This document shows positions 33,061-42,295 of a DNA stretch of 64,000 bases, piece by piece (the first letter of the stretch is position 1; every line of letters begins with the position of its first letter). A model generated the notes under the pieces. It did no database searches. It had not been told where the DNA came from and saw only the letters and a program-made list of their open reading frames with translations. The position numbers were made by a program, and so were the translations under genes. Location of the stretch: NCBI GenBank assembly GCA_034932685.1, contig JAYFOM010000042.1, forward strand, positions 1 to 64,000. The letters run 5' to 3'. Source of the stretch: JAQUCI01 sp034932685 (GTDB taxonomy: Bacteria > Bacillota_I > Bacilli_A > Erysipelotrichales > Erysipelotrichaceae).

Positions 33061-35103
33061 ATGAAGAAAATCCTAGCTATCGTTGTAATTGTATTCTCAA
33101 TAATAACTTTCAATATGGCAATGAAGAATTTTGATAATCTTGTTGTCTTAAATACTTTTGATGTCTATGGTTTTGAAAACAATAACACGATGACTAGTAG
33201 CGAATATTCAACAACAGCTACATTATTAGCGATTAATGTTAGTTATGATAGATACGCTGAGTTTAGTCAATATTTCATCAGATTGTTAAATAAATATGAT
33301 CTGAATGCTTATCAATTCAGTAGTAGTGATTATCGCAATGTGATTTTTGTTTATTCAGCTGATTCAAACTATATTAGTAAGATCAAAACTTATCATGTTA
33401 TAGATCAACTGACTGATTTTCATAATTATACAAGCACGTCAATAGACGATAAGACAAAGATTCTCAAGCCATTAAAGACGTCAACTATTGAGTTTTATAG
33501 TATTGCCTCAAACTATAACGATAATCTATTCAATTTTTCGAAGAACACATATTTGAGTGTTAACAGTGGAAGTCTAACGGATAGCACTAATAGATTAGTA
33601 AGCGAGATTACTGAAGACTATCCAAATGTTGAAATCAGAGTAAGTAATCATGATATGCATTTTACTCCAAAAACAGCGTTAGCAAATGATGAGATTGCTT
33701 TGTTAGTATTAGTTTCTATGTTGATAATAACATTACTTAATACTGACTACCTACGAAAAATAAAGCTAATAACACTAAAATCGATTAATGGGTTCAGTAA
33801 TTTGGACATTTTTAATCAATATTTCACAAAAAACATTATAACTATTGTTTTGGCTGTTATCGTATTGTATTTGATCCAAATTATTTATCATTTTGGTTTG
33901 CATTTCAATCTTGTTATCGAATTATTAGTGAATCTCAGTCAATATTTAATCATTTTGTTTGGTCTTTTACTCATCATAGGTATCATTACATATATTACGA
34001 TATCGATTGTCAATAGTAATCTGATCATAAAGGGATATAGTAAGCTTAAACCGCAATTAACCTACACATACATGCTAAGAATCTTGACGGTTTTTATCTG
34101 TTTTTCTTTTTTAAGTAACGGCGCTGATGCACTAATAACATATATTGAAAGTAGGATTAATGAAAAAAATTATCTTGATCAGATTAAAGGTGTTTATTTT
34201 CTTGATGCAGCTAGTTCTGCTATAAATGATTTTCAAATATCTGATGAGTATTACATGGCTCAAGATCAGATAAGTGAATATTTGGTAAAGAATAATGATT
34301 CATTTTTATTCAGTGACTCCGGTTATATGCAAGAAGAAAATATCCATTTCTATAATGTTAGTGAGTCTTACATTCAAAAGCTTAATATTATTGGGGAATT
34401 TGATGAAGATCTTGGCGTATTAAACGTTATGATTCCTAACTCATATGATGAAAAAACAATAATTAAGATAAAAAAATATATAGAAAGTGAATTGTTTTTC
34501 ATAAACGAAAAGTTCAACTATGTAGATTACGATAATAGCATTGTAAATTACACACTTAGCCAAACATTTATTAATAATAGTGTCAATCAAGGTGTTTTGA
34601 TTAAACAAGCAGGTATTCATGGATTAAGCAGTAAAACATTTTTCACTTATCATGGTGATGACGCTAAAGGATATATTAATGATCTATTCAAGTCTTATGA
34701 CTTTGTTAACCCGTTTAAAGTCACTAGTCTTTTAGATGCATATGAGTTCTATAAAAGTTTTGATGTTTATTATCTTACAAATAGAATTAATTACTTCATG
34801 TTGACTTTCATTATCATCATTATTATTAGTATCCAAAACTTCTATCTCTATATGATATGTCATATCAAAAAATTAGCTTTATGTGAAATTGAAGGTTGGT
34901 CATATAGGGAAAACATGACTGATTTCATCATCAAAGAATTAGTTGTTATGATATTATGTGGCATTGCCCTTGTTGTTTTTGAAAAAGCTACTATAATAAC
35001 AGCATTTAGCATTTTACTAATTATGTTTGTAGTAAACATTATCTTTAGTTATGTTTACTTTAAACTACGTTTTATCCGATTATATCGAAGGGAGCTCAAA
35101 TGA
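33061..35103 (+). CDS. DUF1430-type bacteriocin-associated integral membrane protein
   Basis: A 680-residue membrane protein: an N-terminal helix, a large extracytoplasmic part (about 25-210), a cluster of helices (about 212-360), a second external domain (about 365-575), and helices near the C-terminus. The length and layout, FtsX-like with about seven helices, match the family of bacteriocin-associated (putative immunity) membrane proteins found with lactococcin 972-type peptides. It overlaps the ABC ATPase gene by 4 bases. The ribosome binding site is poor. It likely forms a transporter with the ATPase for export or self-protection. Confidence 0.75.
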   Translation: MKKILAIVVIVFSIITFNMAMKNFDNLVVLNTFDVYGFENNNTMTSSEYSTTATLLAINVSYDRYAEFSQYFIRLLNKYDLNAYQFSSSDYRNVIFVYSADSNYISKIKTYHVIDQLTDFHNYTSTSIDDKTKILKPLKTSTIEFYSIASNYNDNLFNFSKNTYLSVNSGSLTDSTNRLVSEITEDYPNVEIRVSNHDMHFTPKTALANDEIALLVLVSMLIITLLNTDYLRKIKLITLKSINGFSNLDIFNQYFTKNIITIVLAVIVLYLIQIIYHFGLHFNLVIELLVNLSQYLIILFGLLLIIGIITYITISIVNSNLIIKGYSKLKPQLTYTYMLRILTVFICFSFLSNGADALITYIESRINEKNYLDQIKGVYFLDAASSAINDFQISDEYYMAQDQISEYLVKNNDSFLFSDSGYMQEENIHFYNVSESYIQKLNIIGEFDEDLGVLNVMIPNSYDEKTIIKIKKYIESELFFINEKFNYVDYDNSIVNYTLSQTFINNSVNQGVLIKQAGIHGLSSKTFFTYHGDDAKGYINDLFKSYDFVNPFKVTSLLDAYEFYKSFDVYYLTNRINYFMLTFIIIIIISIQNFYLYMICHIKKLALCEIEGWSYRENMTDFIIKELVVMILCGIALVVFEKATIITAFSILLIMFVVNIIFSYVYFKLRFIRLYRRELK

Positions 35104-35729
35104 TTGAATTAAGAAATATCAGTAAAGCATTCGGTTCAAGAATTGTATTGGATAATTTTAGTGTTGTGATAAACGATGGCGACTATATTTGTTTTTATGG
35201 TCAATCCGGTTGTGGTAAAACGACACTACTAAATATCATAGGATTAATAGAAGAGTATGACAGCGGTTTGGTGTTATATGATGCAAAGCCTATAACAAAA
35301 CGCTATCGAAGAAAGCTTCTTGATGAAAACATATCATTCATTTTTCAAAATTTCGGTTTGATTGATGATCTTACTGTTTATGAAAACTTTGATGTTATCA
35401 GATCGATTAAAAACGTCAATAAATCTAAAAAACATGATTTAATTGATAAAACCTTGGGGAAAGTAGGGTTAGCTAATATAGGTAATAAAATGATATATGA
35501 GCTTTCCGGAGGTGAGCAGCAACGTGTTGCTATTGCAAAGGTAATAATCAAAAATAGTAGTATTATTCTAGCCGATGAACCTACAGCTTCGCTAGATCCA
35601 GATAATCAACAAGTAATCCTTGATGTACTAAAAGACTTGAATGATAAGGGTTGCACTATCATCGTTGTGAGTCATGATGATATTTGTATAAACGCATCTG
35701 AAAGGAAAGTTAAAATAGAAAGGAGTTAA
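35100..35729 (+). CDS. ABC transporter ATPase of the bacteriocin-type locus
   Basis: A 209-residue ATPase with Walker A GQSGCGKTT (about 37-45), signature LSGGEQQRVAIAK, Walker B IILADEPTASLD and H-loop VVSHD. The ATPase class is that of the putative bacteriocin export group associated with lactococcin 972-like clusters. It is translationally coupled (ATGA) to the membrane protein and 3 bases before the peptide gene. Confidence 0.9.
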   Translation: MIELRNISKAFGSRIVLDNFSVVINDGDYICFYGQSGCGKTTLLNIIGLIEEYDSGLVLYDAKPITKRYRRKLLDENISFIFQNFGLIDDLTVYENFDVIRSIKNVNKSKKHDLIDKTLGKVGLANIGNKMIYELSGGEQQRVAIAKVIIKNSSIILADEPTASLDPDNQQVILDVLKDLNDKGCTIIVVSHDDICINASERKVKIERS

Positions 35730-35732
35730 AAA

Positions 35733-36020
35733 ATGAGAAAAAGAGTATTAAGAGTTATTGTGTTGATTTTTCTAACATTTGTGGCATCTGTAGGTGTTAA
35801 AGCAGAAACAAAATATGAGACTACTTCTTACTATACAGTGATATATCAAGATTTATCATCAACTTATTTTAGAACATATGCGAATTTTGCCTATGGCCAA
35901 GTAAATGCAAAAGTAGGGCCATGTAATAGTGAATGGATTGTTGGCGGTTGGGGACAAACCTCCGAAATTTATGCGCATATTTATTCAGGTTGTCATGTTC
36001 ACGGTGTTGATTGGCGTTAA
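35733..36020 (+). CDS. Small Sec-secreted peptide, candidate bacteriocin
   Basis: A 95-residue precursor with a clear signal peptide (MRKRVLR, then a hydrophobic core, VKA cleavage after residue 24) and a 71-residue mature chain rich in Tyr, Gly and Trp with two cysteines (positions 40 and 63 of the mature form). AAAGGAG precedes the ATG. Its place after the DUF1430 protein and ATPase suggests a lactococcin 972-like bacteriocin, but by eye I do not find that family's typical sequence; it may be a new sequence class. No other modification enzyme is nearby. Confidence 0.65.
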   Translation: MRKRVLRVIVLIFLTFVASVGVKAETKYETTSYYTVIYQDLSSTYFRTYANFAYGQVNAKVGPCNSEWIVGGWGQTSEIYAHIYSGCHVHGVDWR

Positions 36021-36755
36021 CCCTATTAATATTCAAATAAAATAGAATTGTTTGGGATGAGAACTCACAACGATTATATTTTTGCATCAATGAAAAAGCC
36101 GTTCAGCGGACTTTTTCATTTGTTGTCATTGAATTTTTATAGTAGGCAGGATACTTCTTTAAAACTAAGCAAAGTAAAAGTAGAAGAAGTTAATAAAAAT
36201 TTAATTAACATTCTATAAACTAATATCAGTATTTGCGTATAAAACCTAAGTTTTTAGAATGCGTAGTGAACAGATTACACCCTATAGTTAAATTATTAGA
36301 TATAGTGTAAAGTAATGAAGGAGTTTTTAAACAGAAAGAAAGATCAATGTCATTGATGTATTTTATTTACTTATCAAATAACAGTTATAGTGTCTTATTA
36401 GTCTATTATAAGTACCTTTCAAAAACAGTGTTCTATAGCAAATCAGGTCACATTTGTTTGACAGATTGGTGATATTGCCAAGTATAAAGATAAACTTAAG
36501 TGTTCAAAGGTTAATCATTATTATGATTATTTCTTATACATAGTAATACATTATCGATAAGCGTTTTGTTACTGGAACTTTCATTGTATAGTATAATTTT
36601 CCATAATTATGAGTTCATGATTATACAAGAATGTTTGCGTTGATGATAACAAGTAAATAACATCTGAAAATTAACTTAGTTAAATATCATGATAATTTAA
36701 CATATCATTATCTTCATAATAGTTTATAATATATTACATTGATTGGGGGATATGT
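36021..36755. other. Long non-coding region between the peptide locus and nfnA
   Basis: This stretch of about 730 bases is very AT-rich, with a terminator at 36089-36122 and no ORF with a ribosome binding site. A weak promoter-like TTGACA and TATAAA pair, 19 bases apart, lies near 36460, and TATAAT at 36725-36730 may serve nfnA. I see nothing else I can support. Confidence 0.4.
36089..36122 (+). terminator. Rho-independent terminator of the peptide locus
   Basis: AATGAAAAAGCCG and CGGACTTTTTCATT form a 13-bp stem around a short loop. Confidence 0.75.
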
Positions 36756-37598
36756 ATGTTTGAGATTATCAATAAAAAGGAATTAAATCCAACTGTTTCT
36801 AAGATCGATGTTTATGCTCCTTTAATCGCAAAGAAGGCAAAACCAGGACAGTTTGTCATATTAAGAGTTGCCACAGATGGTGAAAGAATTCCGCTAACAA
36901 TCGCTAATAGCGATATTGAGCAAGGGTTGATAACACTTATCTTTCAAATTGTTGGAGCCACTACTTATCAATTAAATCAACTTAAAGAAAATGATTGTTT
37001 GTGTGATCTTGTTGGTCCTTTAGGAAGGGCTAGTGAGTTAGATAATATTGAAAAGGCCATCGTTATTGGTGGTGGTGTGGGATCAGCTATTGCTTTTCCG
37101 TTGGTGAAAGCACTACATGAAAAAGGCAAAAAGGTCATAACAATATTAGGATTTAGAAATAAAGATTTAGTAATACTTGAAGAAGAATTTAAGAAGTATA
37201 GTGATGAACTATATATCATGACCGATGACGGAAGTTATCAAGAAAAGGGTTTAGTAACTGATAAATTAAAAGCGATCATAAGCATTGACACTACTATTGA
37301 TCATGTTTTTGCGATTGGTCCACTGATCATGATGAAATATGTGGCTATTACAACCAAGCCTTATCAAATCAAGACAACGGTAAGCATGAATCCGATCATG
37401 ATTGATGGTACTGGTATGTGTGGGGGTTGTCGCGTTTTAGTGAATAATGAAATGAAATTTGCTTGTGTTGATGGACCTGATTTTGATGGTCACACGGTTG
37501 ATTTCGATGACGCCATCGCAAGAGCAAGCTTTTATCGCGACTTTGAGAAACATCGATATGAAGAAAGCTGCAATCTTTTTAGTAAGGAGTTGGGATAA
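36756..37598 (+). CDS. nfnA: NADH-dependent ferredoxin:NADP+ oxidoreductase, NfnA (small) subunit
   Basis: A 280-residue flavoprotein: an FAD-binding ferredoxin reductase domain (about 1-95), a nucleotide-binding domain starting KAIVIGGGVGSAIAFPLVKAL (about 108-128), and a C-terminal 2Fe-2S ligand set in DGTGMCGGCRVLVNNEMKFAC (about 223-243). With the next gene it forms Nfn (SudBA-like), which couples NADH and reduced ferredoxin oxidation to NADP+ reduction by flavin bifurcation. The next gene starts at its last base. Confidence 0.9.
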   Translation: MFEIINKKELNPTVSKIDVYAPLIAKKAKPGQFVILRVATDGERIPLTIANSDIEQGLITLIFQIVGATTYQLNQLKENDCLCDLVGPLGRASELDNIEKAIVIGGGVGSAIAFPLVKALHEKGKKVITILGFRNKDLVILEEEFKKYSDELYIMTDDGSYQEKGLVTDKLKAIISIDTTIDHVFAIGPLIMMKYVAITTKPYQIKTTVSMNPIMIDGTGMCGGCRVLVNNEMKFACVDGPDFDGHTVDFDDAIARASFYRDFEKHRYEESCNLFSKELG

Positions 37599-38965
37599 TG
37601 GAAAAGAAAACACCAATGCCTACTATTGATCCTAAGATCAGAAATAAGAGTTTCATTGAGGTTACATGTGGCTATAGTGAAAAAGACGCGCTTATTGAAG
37701 CTGATAGATGTTTAAATTGTATTCATCAACCATGTGTTAAAGGTTGTCCAGTTAATATCAATATACCAGCATTTATTCAAGAGATTAAAAAACAAGATTA
37801 TCTTAAGGCTTATCAAATAATTGCTCAAGCTAACAACTTGCCAGCAATATGTGGTAGAGTCTGTCCACAAGAAGCACAGTGTGAAGCTGTTTGTGTTAAA
37901 GGTATAAGAAATGAACCGGTTGGAATTGGACGATTAGAACGCTTTATTGGTGATTGGTTTAATACCCAAACCAACAACGTAACAAGTGCTTCACTATCAA
38001 AAGCTAAAGTAGCGATCATTGGTTCAGGACCATCAGGATTATCATGTGCTGCGGAACTTGCGAAGGCTGGTTTTCAACCAACTATTTTTGAAGCTCTTCA
38101 CATGGCAGGCGGTGTTTTAGTATATGGCATACCTGAATTTAGGTTACCAAAAAAAGTAGTTGATAAAGAGATAGATAACCTTGTTAACATGGGGGTAAAG
38201 ATTGTTACTAACACGATAATAGGTAAGACAATCACAATTGCTGAACTGTTTGAAGCAGATTTTAAAGCAATCTATATCGCAACAGGTGCTGGTTTACCTA
38301 AGTTTATGAATATACCAGGAGAGAGCTTAAATGGTGTATATGCCGCAAATGAATTCTTAACGCGTATTAACTTAATGAAGGGCTATCAAAAAAACAGTAT
38401 GACGCCTGTCTATGTAGGTGAAAATGTAGTTGTTGTTGGTGGTGGCAATGTGGCGATGGATGCGGCTCGCTCTGCTTTGCGTAATGGCGCTAAGAAAGTC
38501 ACGATCGTATATCGACGTTCTATGAATGAGTTACCAGCACGACATGAGGAAGTTGAACATGCAATTGAAGAAGGTATTGAGTTTAAGCTGTTAACATCAC
38601 CGATTGAGATATTGAAAGATGATAAATATCAAGTAAAGGGTATAAAATGTATTAAAATGGAATTATCAAAGCCAGATGAAAGCAATCGTCAAAGACCTGT
38701 TGAAGTTGAGGGTAGTGATTTTGAGATTGTATGTGATATGGTGATAATGGCTATTGGCACATCACCCAATCCCTTGATCAAACAAAGTACCCCAGAGCTT
38801 GCGACTAATAAATGGGGTTGTATTATCACAGATGATGATGGCGCAACTAATTTAGCTAATGTTTATGCAGGTGGTGATGCAGTGACAGGAGCCGCAACAG
38901 TGATCAAAGCAATGCAGGCTGGTAAGTTAGCAGCTAAAGCTATCATCGCAAAATTGACAAAATAA
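37598..38965 (+). CDS. nfnB: NADH-dependent ferredoxin:NADP+ oxidoreductase, NfnB (large) subunit
   Basis: A 455-residue GltD-like flavoprotein: N-terminal Fe-S ligands CLNCIHQPCVKGCPVNINIP (about 36-55) and CGRVCPQEAQCEAVC, an FAD domain with IGSGPSGLSCAAELAKAG (about 140-157), and an NADP(H)-binding domain with VVGGGNVAMDAARSALRNGAK (about 280-300). It lies head-to-tail with nfnA. The alternative label, glutamate synthase small subunit, is less likely since no gltA large subunit is present and NfnA is. The pair points to an anaerobic, ferredoxin-linked metabolism. Confidence 0.9.
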   Translation: MEKKTPMPTIDPKIRNKSFIEVTCGYSEKDALIEADRCLNCIHQPCVKGCPVNINIPAFIQEIKKQDYLKAYQIIAQANNLPAICGRVCPQEAQCEAVCVKGIRNEPVGIGRLERFIGDWFNTQTNNVTSASLSKAKVAIIGSGPSGLSCAAELAKAGFQPTIFEALHMAGGVLVYGIPEFRLPKKVVDKEIDNLVNMGVKIVTNTIIGKTITIAELFEADFKAIYIATGAGLPKFMNIPGESLNGVYAANEFLTRINLMKGYQKNSMTPVYVGENVVVVGGGNVAMDAARSALRNGAKKVTIVYRRSMNELPARHEEVEHAIEEGIEFKLLTSPIEILKDDKYQVKGIKCIKMELSKPDESNRQRPVEVEGSDFEIVCDMVIMAIGTSPNPLIKQSTPELATNKWGCIITDDDGATNLANVYAGGDAVTGAATVIKAMQAGKLAAKAIIAKLTK

Positions 38966-38987
38966 AAGCGGATATAACCGCTTTTTT
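38964..38987. terminator. Bidirectional terminator between nfnB and rubredoxin
   Basis: AAAAGCGG and CCGCTTTT form a stem with T runs on both strands; it serves nfnB (plus) and the rubredoxin gene (minus). Confidence 0.8.
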
Positions 38988-38989
38988 AA

Positions 38990-39148
38990 TTATTGTGCTT
39001 CAAATGAATCTTTGCCAGCACCACACAAAGGGCAAACCCAATCTTCTGGTAGATCATCCCATTTTGTGCCAGGAGCTACACCGTTATCCGGATCACCCAA
39101 CTCTTCATCATAAACATAGCCACATAGAAGGCAAGTATATTTGTCCAT
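38990..39148 (-). CDS. Rubredoxin
   Basis: A 52-residue mononuclear iron protein read from the minus strand. The two iron knuckles CLLCGY (Cys6, Cys9) and CPLCGA (Cys39, Cys42) and the YVYDEELGDPDNGVAPGTKW core are all intact. It probably receives electrons from the adjacent NfnAB-linked pool for peroxide or superoxide reduction. AAAGAGAGA precedes the ATG. It is below common ORF length cutoffs and is easily missed. Confidence 0.96.
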   Translation of the reverse strand: MDKYTCLLCGYVYDEELGDPDNGVAPGTKWDDLPEDWVCPLCGAGKDSFEAQ

Positions 39149-39171
39149 TATCGATCTCTCTTTCTTAGATT

Positions 39172-39200
39172 ATTATATAATAAACAACAAAAACTGCCAA
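39172..39200 (-). promoter_or_regulatory. Promoter of the rubredoxin gene
   Basis: On the minus strand TTGGCA, 17 bases, TATAAT, 24 bases ahead of the start. Confidence 0.7.
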
Positions 39201-39256
39201 CATTGTTAATATGATTGTTACTTATATATGATTAAGTATTTTAGAATAATAAAACA

Positions 39257-39332
39257 TGGCTGGGGCAGAAGGATTCGAACCTTCGCAATGTCAGAGTCAG
39301 AGTCTGATGCCTTACCGCTTGGCGATGCCCCA
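39257..39332 (-). tRNA. tRNA-Gln (anticodon CTG)
   Basis: A 76-base cloverleaf on the minus strand, with encoded CCA. Acceptor TGGGGCA/TGCCCCA, anticodon arm CAGA-CTCTGAC-TCTG with CTG anticodon, T arm GAAGG-TTCGAAT-CCTTC. Discriminator G fits tRNA-Gln. Confidence 0.93.
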
Positions 39333-39345
39333 ATCAAACAAATTA

Positions 39346-39374
39346 ATACTAAATTCATAATATACTTTTGTCAA
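39346..39374 (-). promoter_or_regulatory. Promoter of tRNA-Gln
   Basis: On the minus strand TTGACA, 17 bases, TAGTAT, ending 13 bases before the tRNA 5' end. Confidence 0.75.
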
Positions 39375-39418
39375 GGTTAAAACCAGTATAAAAAAATAAT
39401 CAGAGGTATTTACTAATA

Positions 39419-39427
39419 TGTTATACT
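39419..39427 (+). promoter_or_regulatory. Extended -10 promoter of the Lrp-type regulator
   Basis: TGTTATACT, with no clear -35 box, 26 bases ahead of the start. Confidence 0.5.
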
Positions 39428-39453
39428 TTTATCAAATATATTGAGGTAATAAT

Positions 39454-39933
39454 ATGGAAAAACTACTTAAGTTGTTAAATGAAAATGCTCGCTATACTAA
39501 CCATGAACTAGCGACAATGTTAAACCTTGATGAAACTGAAGTAGCTAAGAAGCTTGATCAGTTGGAAAAAGACGGGGTAATCTGTGGTTATAAGCCAATG
39601 TATAATTGGGAATTAGCCTATCCTGATAAGGTAAGTGCCCTCATTGAACTAAAGGTTATACCACAAGCAGTAGCTGGCTTTGATGAAATTGCCGAGAAGA
39701 TCATGTCATTTGAAGATGTTACCAGTGTGTATCTAATGTCGGGTAGTTATGATCTAGCAGTTCAAGTTGTTGGTAGAACATTTCATGAAGTAGCGCTTTT
39801 TGTCTCAGAAACTCTAGCCGTAATGGATCCAGTCCAATCAACCACGACCCATTTTGTGTTAAAGCGATATAAAGATATGGGAGTTAGTTTGATTGGTGAT
39901 AAGAAAGATGACAGAGGTAATATTGTATTGTGA
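39454..39933 (+). CDS. Lrp/AsnC-family transcriptional regulator
   Basis: A 159-residue protein with an AsnC-type helix-turn-helix (residues about 5-55, NHELATMLNLDETEVAKKLDQLEKDG) and a C-terminal RAM domain (about 65-145) that binds an amino acid. The aminotransferase gene overlaps its stop (GTGA), so it probably regulates it in response to an amino acid, perhaps one of the aromatic or branched ones. Confidence 0.9.
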   Translation: MEKLLKLLNENARYTNHELATMLNLDETEVAKKLDQLEKDGVICGYKPMYNWELAYPDKVSALIELKVIPQAVAGFDEIAEKIMSFEDVTSVYLMSGSYDLAVQVVGRTFHEVALFVSETLAVMDPVQSTTTHFVLKRYKDMGVSLIGDKKDDRGNIVL

Positions 39934-41096
39934 TCGATCATGAAAAACTAATAAATAAAAAAGTACTAGCAATGCCAACATCTAAGATAAGACGCTATTT
40001 TGATTTGGCAGCGCAAATGGATGATGTTATTTCACTTGGTGTTGGTGAACCAGATTTTCTAACGCCTTGGCATATTCGTCAAGCTGCTATTGAAGCGATT
40101 AGTAATGGCATGACTAGATATACTGATAATTTAGGCTTAAAAGACTTAAGAAAAGCCATTTGTGAGTATCTAAAAAGGTTTGATGTTTCATATGATTTTA
40201 ATAGTGAAGTAATTGTGACTGTTGGGGCAAGTGAGGCTATCGATATAGCACTGCGAACACTTATCAGTGATGGTGATGAGATATTGATACCTGAGCCCTG
40301 TTATGTTTGTTATATGCCAATAACCCAGTTAGTAAATGGTAAGGTAGTACCTATTAAGACTTTTAAAGAGGATAATTTTAAGCTTACACCAGAACTATTA
40401 ACAGCAGCCATAACTGATAAAACCAAAGTTTTGATAATGTCTTACCCAAATAATCCAACCGGTGCCATTATGACTGAAGATGATCTAAGGGCTATTGCCC
40501 CAATATTGATCAAACATAACATAATTGTTATTTCTGATGAAATTTATGCTGAACTAAATTACACTAACACAAAGCATTTTTCAATTGCGGCGATTGCTGG
40601 GATGAAAGAAAGAACTTTACTTATAAATGGTTTCTCTAAAACATTCTCAATGACGGGATGGCGATTGGGATATGTTTGTGGTCCTAAAGCGTTTATCAGT
40701 CAAATGATCAAGATTCATCAATATACTATAATGTGTGCTCCAACTATTTCCCAATACGCTGGAATAGCAGCTTTAGCTAACGCAGATGAGGATATTATCA
40801 AGGTTAGAGAAGATTTTGACTCAAGAAGACGCTTTATCACTGAAGGATTTAATCGTCTAAACTTAAACTGCTATGAACCACAAGGAGCATTCTATGTATT
40901 CCCTGACATTAGATCAACTAACATGACATCTGATGAGTTTTGTGAACGCTTATTATATGATCAACATGTTGCAGTAGTTCCAGGCAATGCTTTTGGTGAA
41001 AGTGGTGAAGGCTTTATTAGAGTTTCATATTGTTACTCAATAAAGCATATCAAAGAGGCTTTAGAAAGAATCGAAAAATTCTTAGCTACTTTATAG
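39930..41096 (+). CDS. PLP-dependent class I/II aminotransferase (GTG start)
   Basis: A 388-residue fold-type I aminotransferase. The PLP lysine is Lys237 in GFSKTFSMTGWRLGY; Asn175 (SYPNNPTGAI), Asp203 and Arg245 complete the usual site. It resembles the AspC/PatA group acting on aspartate, aromatic or similar amino acids. The start GTG at 39930 overlaps the Lrp stop. The specificity could be tested against the regulator's ligand. Confidence 0.9.
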   Translation: MIDHEKLINKKVLAMPTSKIRRYFDLAAQMDDVISLGVGEPDFLTPWHIRQAAIEAISNGMTRYTDNLGLKDLRKAICEYLKRFDVSYDFNSEVIVTVGASEAIDIALRTLISDGDEILIPEPCYVCYMPITQLVNGKVVPIKTFKEDNFKLTPELLTAAITDKTKVLIMSYPNNPTGAIMTEDDLRAIAPILIKHNIIVISDEIYAELNYTNTKHFSIAAIAGMKERTLLINGFSKTFSMTGWRLGYVCGPKAFISQMIKIHQYTIMCAPTISQYAGIAALANADEDIIKVREDFDSRRRFITEGFNRLNLNCYEPQGAFYVFPDIRSTNMTSDEFCERLLYDQHVAVVPGNAFGESGEGFIRVSYCYSIKHIKEALERIEKFLATL

Positions 41097-41163
41097 TAAG
41101 CATATATTTTGATTGCTAGAAGATATTACTGGTATTATCATAGAATACAGGAGAAAAAGTATC

Positions 41164-42291
41164 ATGGTAGTTGTTAAAGAAGTAATAAGTAAGAAAGATT
41201 TACGTAAGTTTGTCGATTACCCGAATAAATTATATAGAGATAATCCCTATTTTGTACCAGCTACTTATGCGGATGATCTTGACGATTGGAATCGTAAGCG
41301 TAACCCAGCTTTTGAATATTGTGAAGCTAAGTGTTTTTTGGCTTATCGTGATGAGCAAATTGTTGGTAGAATAGGAGCGATCCTTAGTCATAAATCAAAT
41401 AAAATCTGGCATACTAATCGGATGCGTTTTAGTCAAGTTGATTTTATAGATGATGATGAAGTTGTTGATGCCCTATTTAAAGCGGTTGAAACATATGCTT
41501 TAAGTTTAGGTTGTGATGAAGTGCACGGGCCATTAGGTTTTAGTGATCTTGATCGTGAAGGTATGTTGGTAGAGGGTTTTGAAGAACCAAATCTTTTCTT
41601 TACTTACTATAATCATCCTTACTATGTCAAACAGCTAACTCGTCTTGGTTATGTTAAGGATGTAGATTGGATTGAGTATCGTTTGTTTGATGAATATAAC
41701 CCAAAGACCGTTGAAAGTATTGCTTTGATCTCAAAACGAATGCAGTCAATCTATAAACTTAAAGAAGCGAATGTGAAGACACATCTTGGTGCTTATCCTT
41801 ATATCAAAAAGATGTTTGCTTTGCTTAATGTCGCATATGCGCCACTATACAGCGTGGTAGATCTTAATGATCGTCAGATTAGACGTTATGTAAATAAGTT
41901 TTTACCAATGATCAATATGGATTATGTTAGTTTTGTCATGAATGAAGAAAATGAGATGATTGGTTTTGGTATTTGTGCACCAAGTATGAACAAAGCATTT
42001 AAAAAAAGTAATGGGCGCTTACTACCCTTTGGTTTTCTAAGAGTGCTTAAAGCGATGAAACATAATGATACATTAGATATGTTTTTGATTGCTGTACATC
42101 CTGATTATCAAGGAAAAGGAGTCAATGCGATCATTATTGATAAGATACTACAAAACGCGATCAAGAACGGTATCAAGTTTGCTGAGACTGGTCCTATGCT
42201 TGAATTAAACGAAAAAATTCAAGCACAATGGAAACGTTTTAGTAAGATACAACATAAAAGAAGACGTTGTTTTATAAAGAAACTATCGTGA
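41164..42291 (+). CDS. GNAT-like acyltransferase, hypothetical
   Basis: A 375-residue soluble protein. The C-terminal part carries a GNAT motif, LIAVHPDYQGKGVNAIIIDKIL (about 302-323), with the R/Q-X-X-G-X-G/A loop as QGKGVN; the N-terminal part (YRDNPYFVPATYADD...) resembles the conserved clostridial protein family often annotated as N-acetyltransferase. The start at 41164 is chosen because CAGGAGAAAAA precedes it; upstream the frame is open from a TTG at 41113. The substrate is unknown. It is followed within 5 bases by the peptidase-like gene. Confidence 0.72.
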   Translation: MVVVKEVISKKDLRKFVDYPNKLYRDNPYFVPATYADDLDDWNRKRNPAFEYCEAKCFLAYRDEQIVGRIGAILSHKSNKIWHTNRMRFSQVDFIDDDEVVDALFKAVETYALSLGCDEVHGPLGFSDLDREGMLVEGFEEPNLFFTYYNHPYYVKQLTRLGYVKDVDWIEYRLFDEYNPKTVESIALISKRMQSIYKLKEANVKTHLGAYPYIKKMFALLNVAYAPLYSVVDLNDRQIRRYVNKFLPMINMDYVSFVMNEENEMIGFGICAPSMNKAFKKSNGRLLPFGFLRVLKAMKHNDTLDMFLIAVHPDYQGKGVNAIIIDKILQNAIKNGIKFAETGPMLELNEKIQAQWKRFSKIQHKRRRCFIKKLS

Positions 42292-42295
42292 TAAA

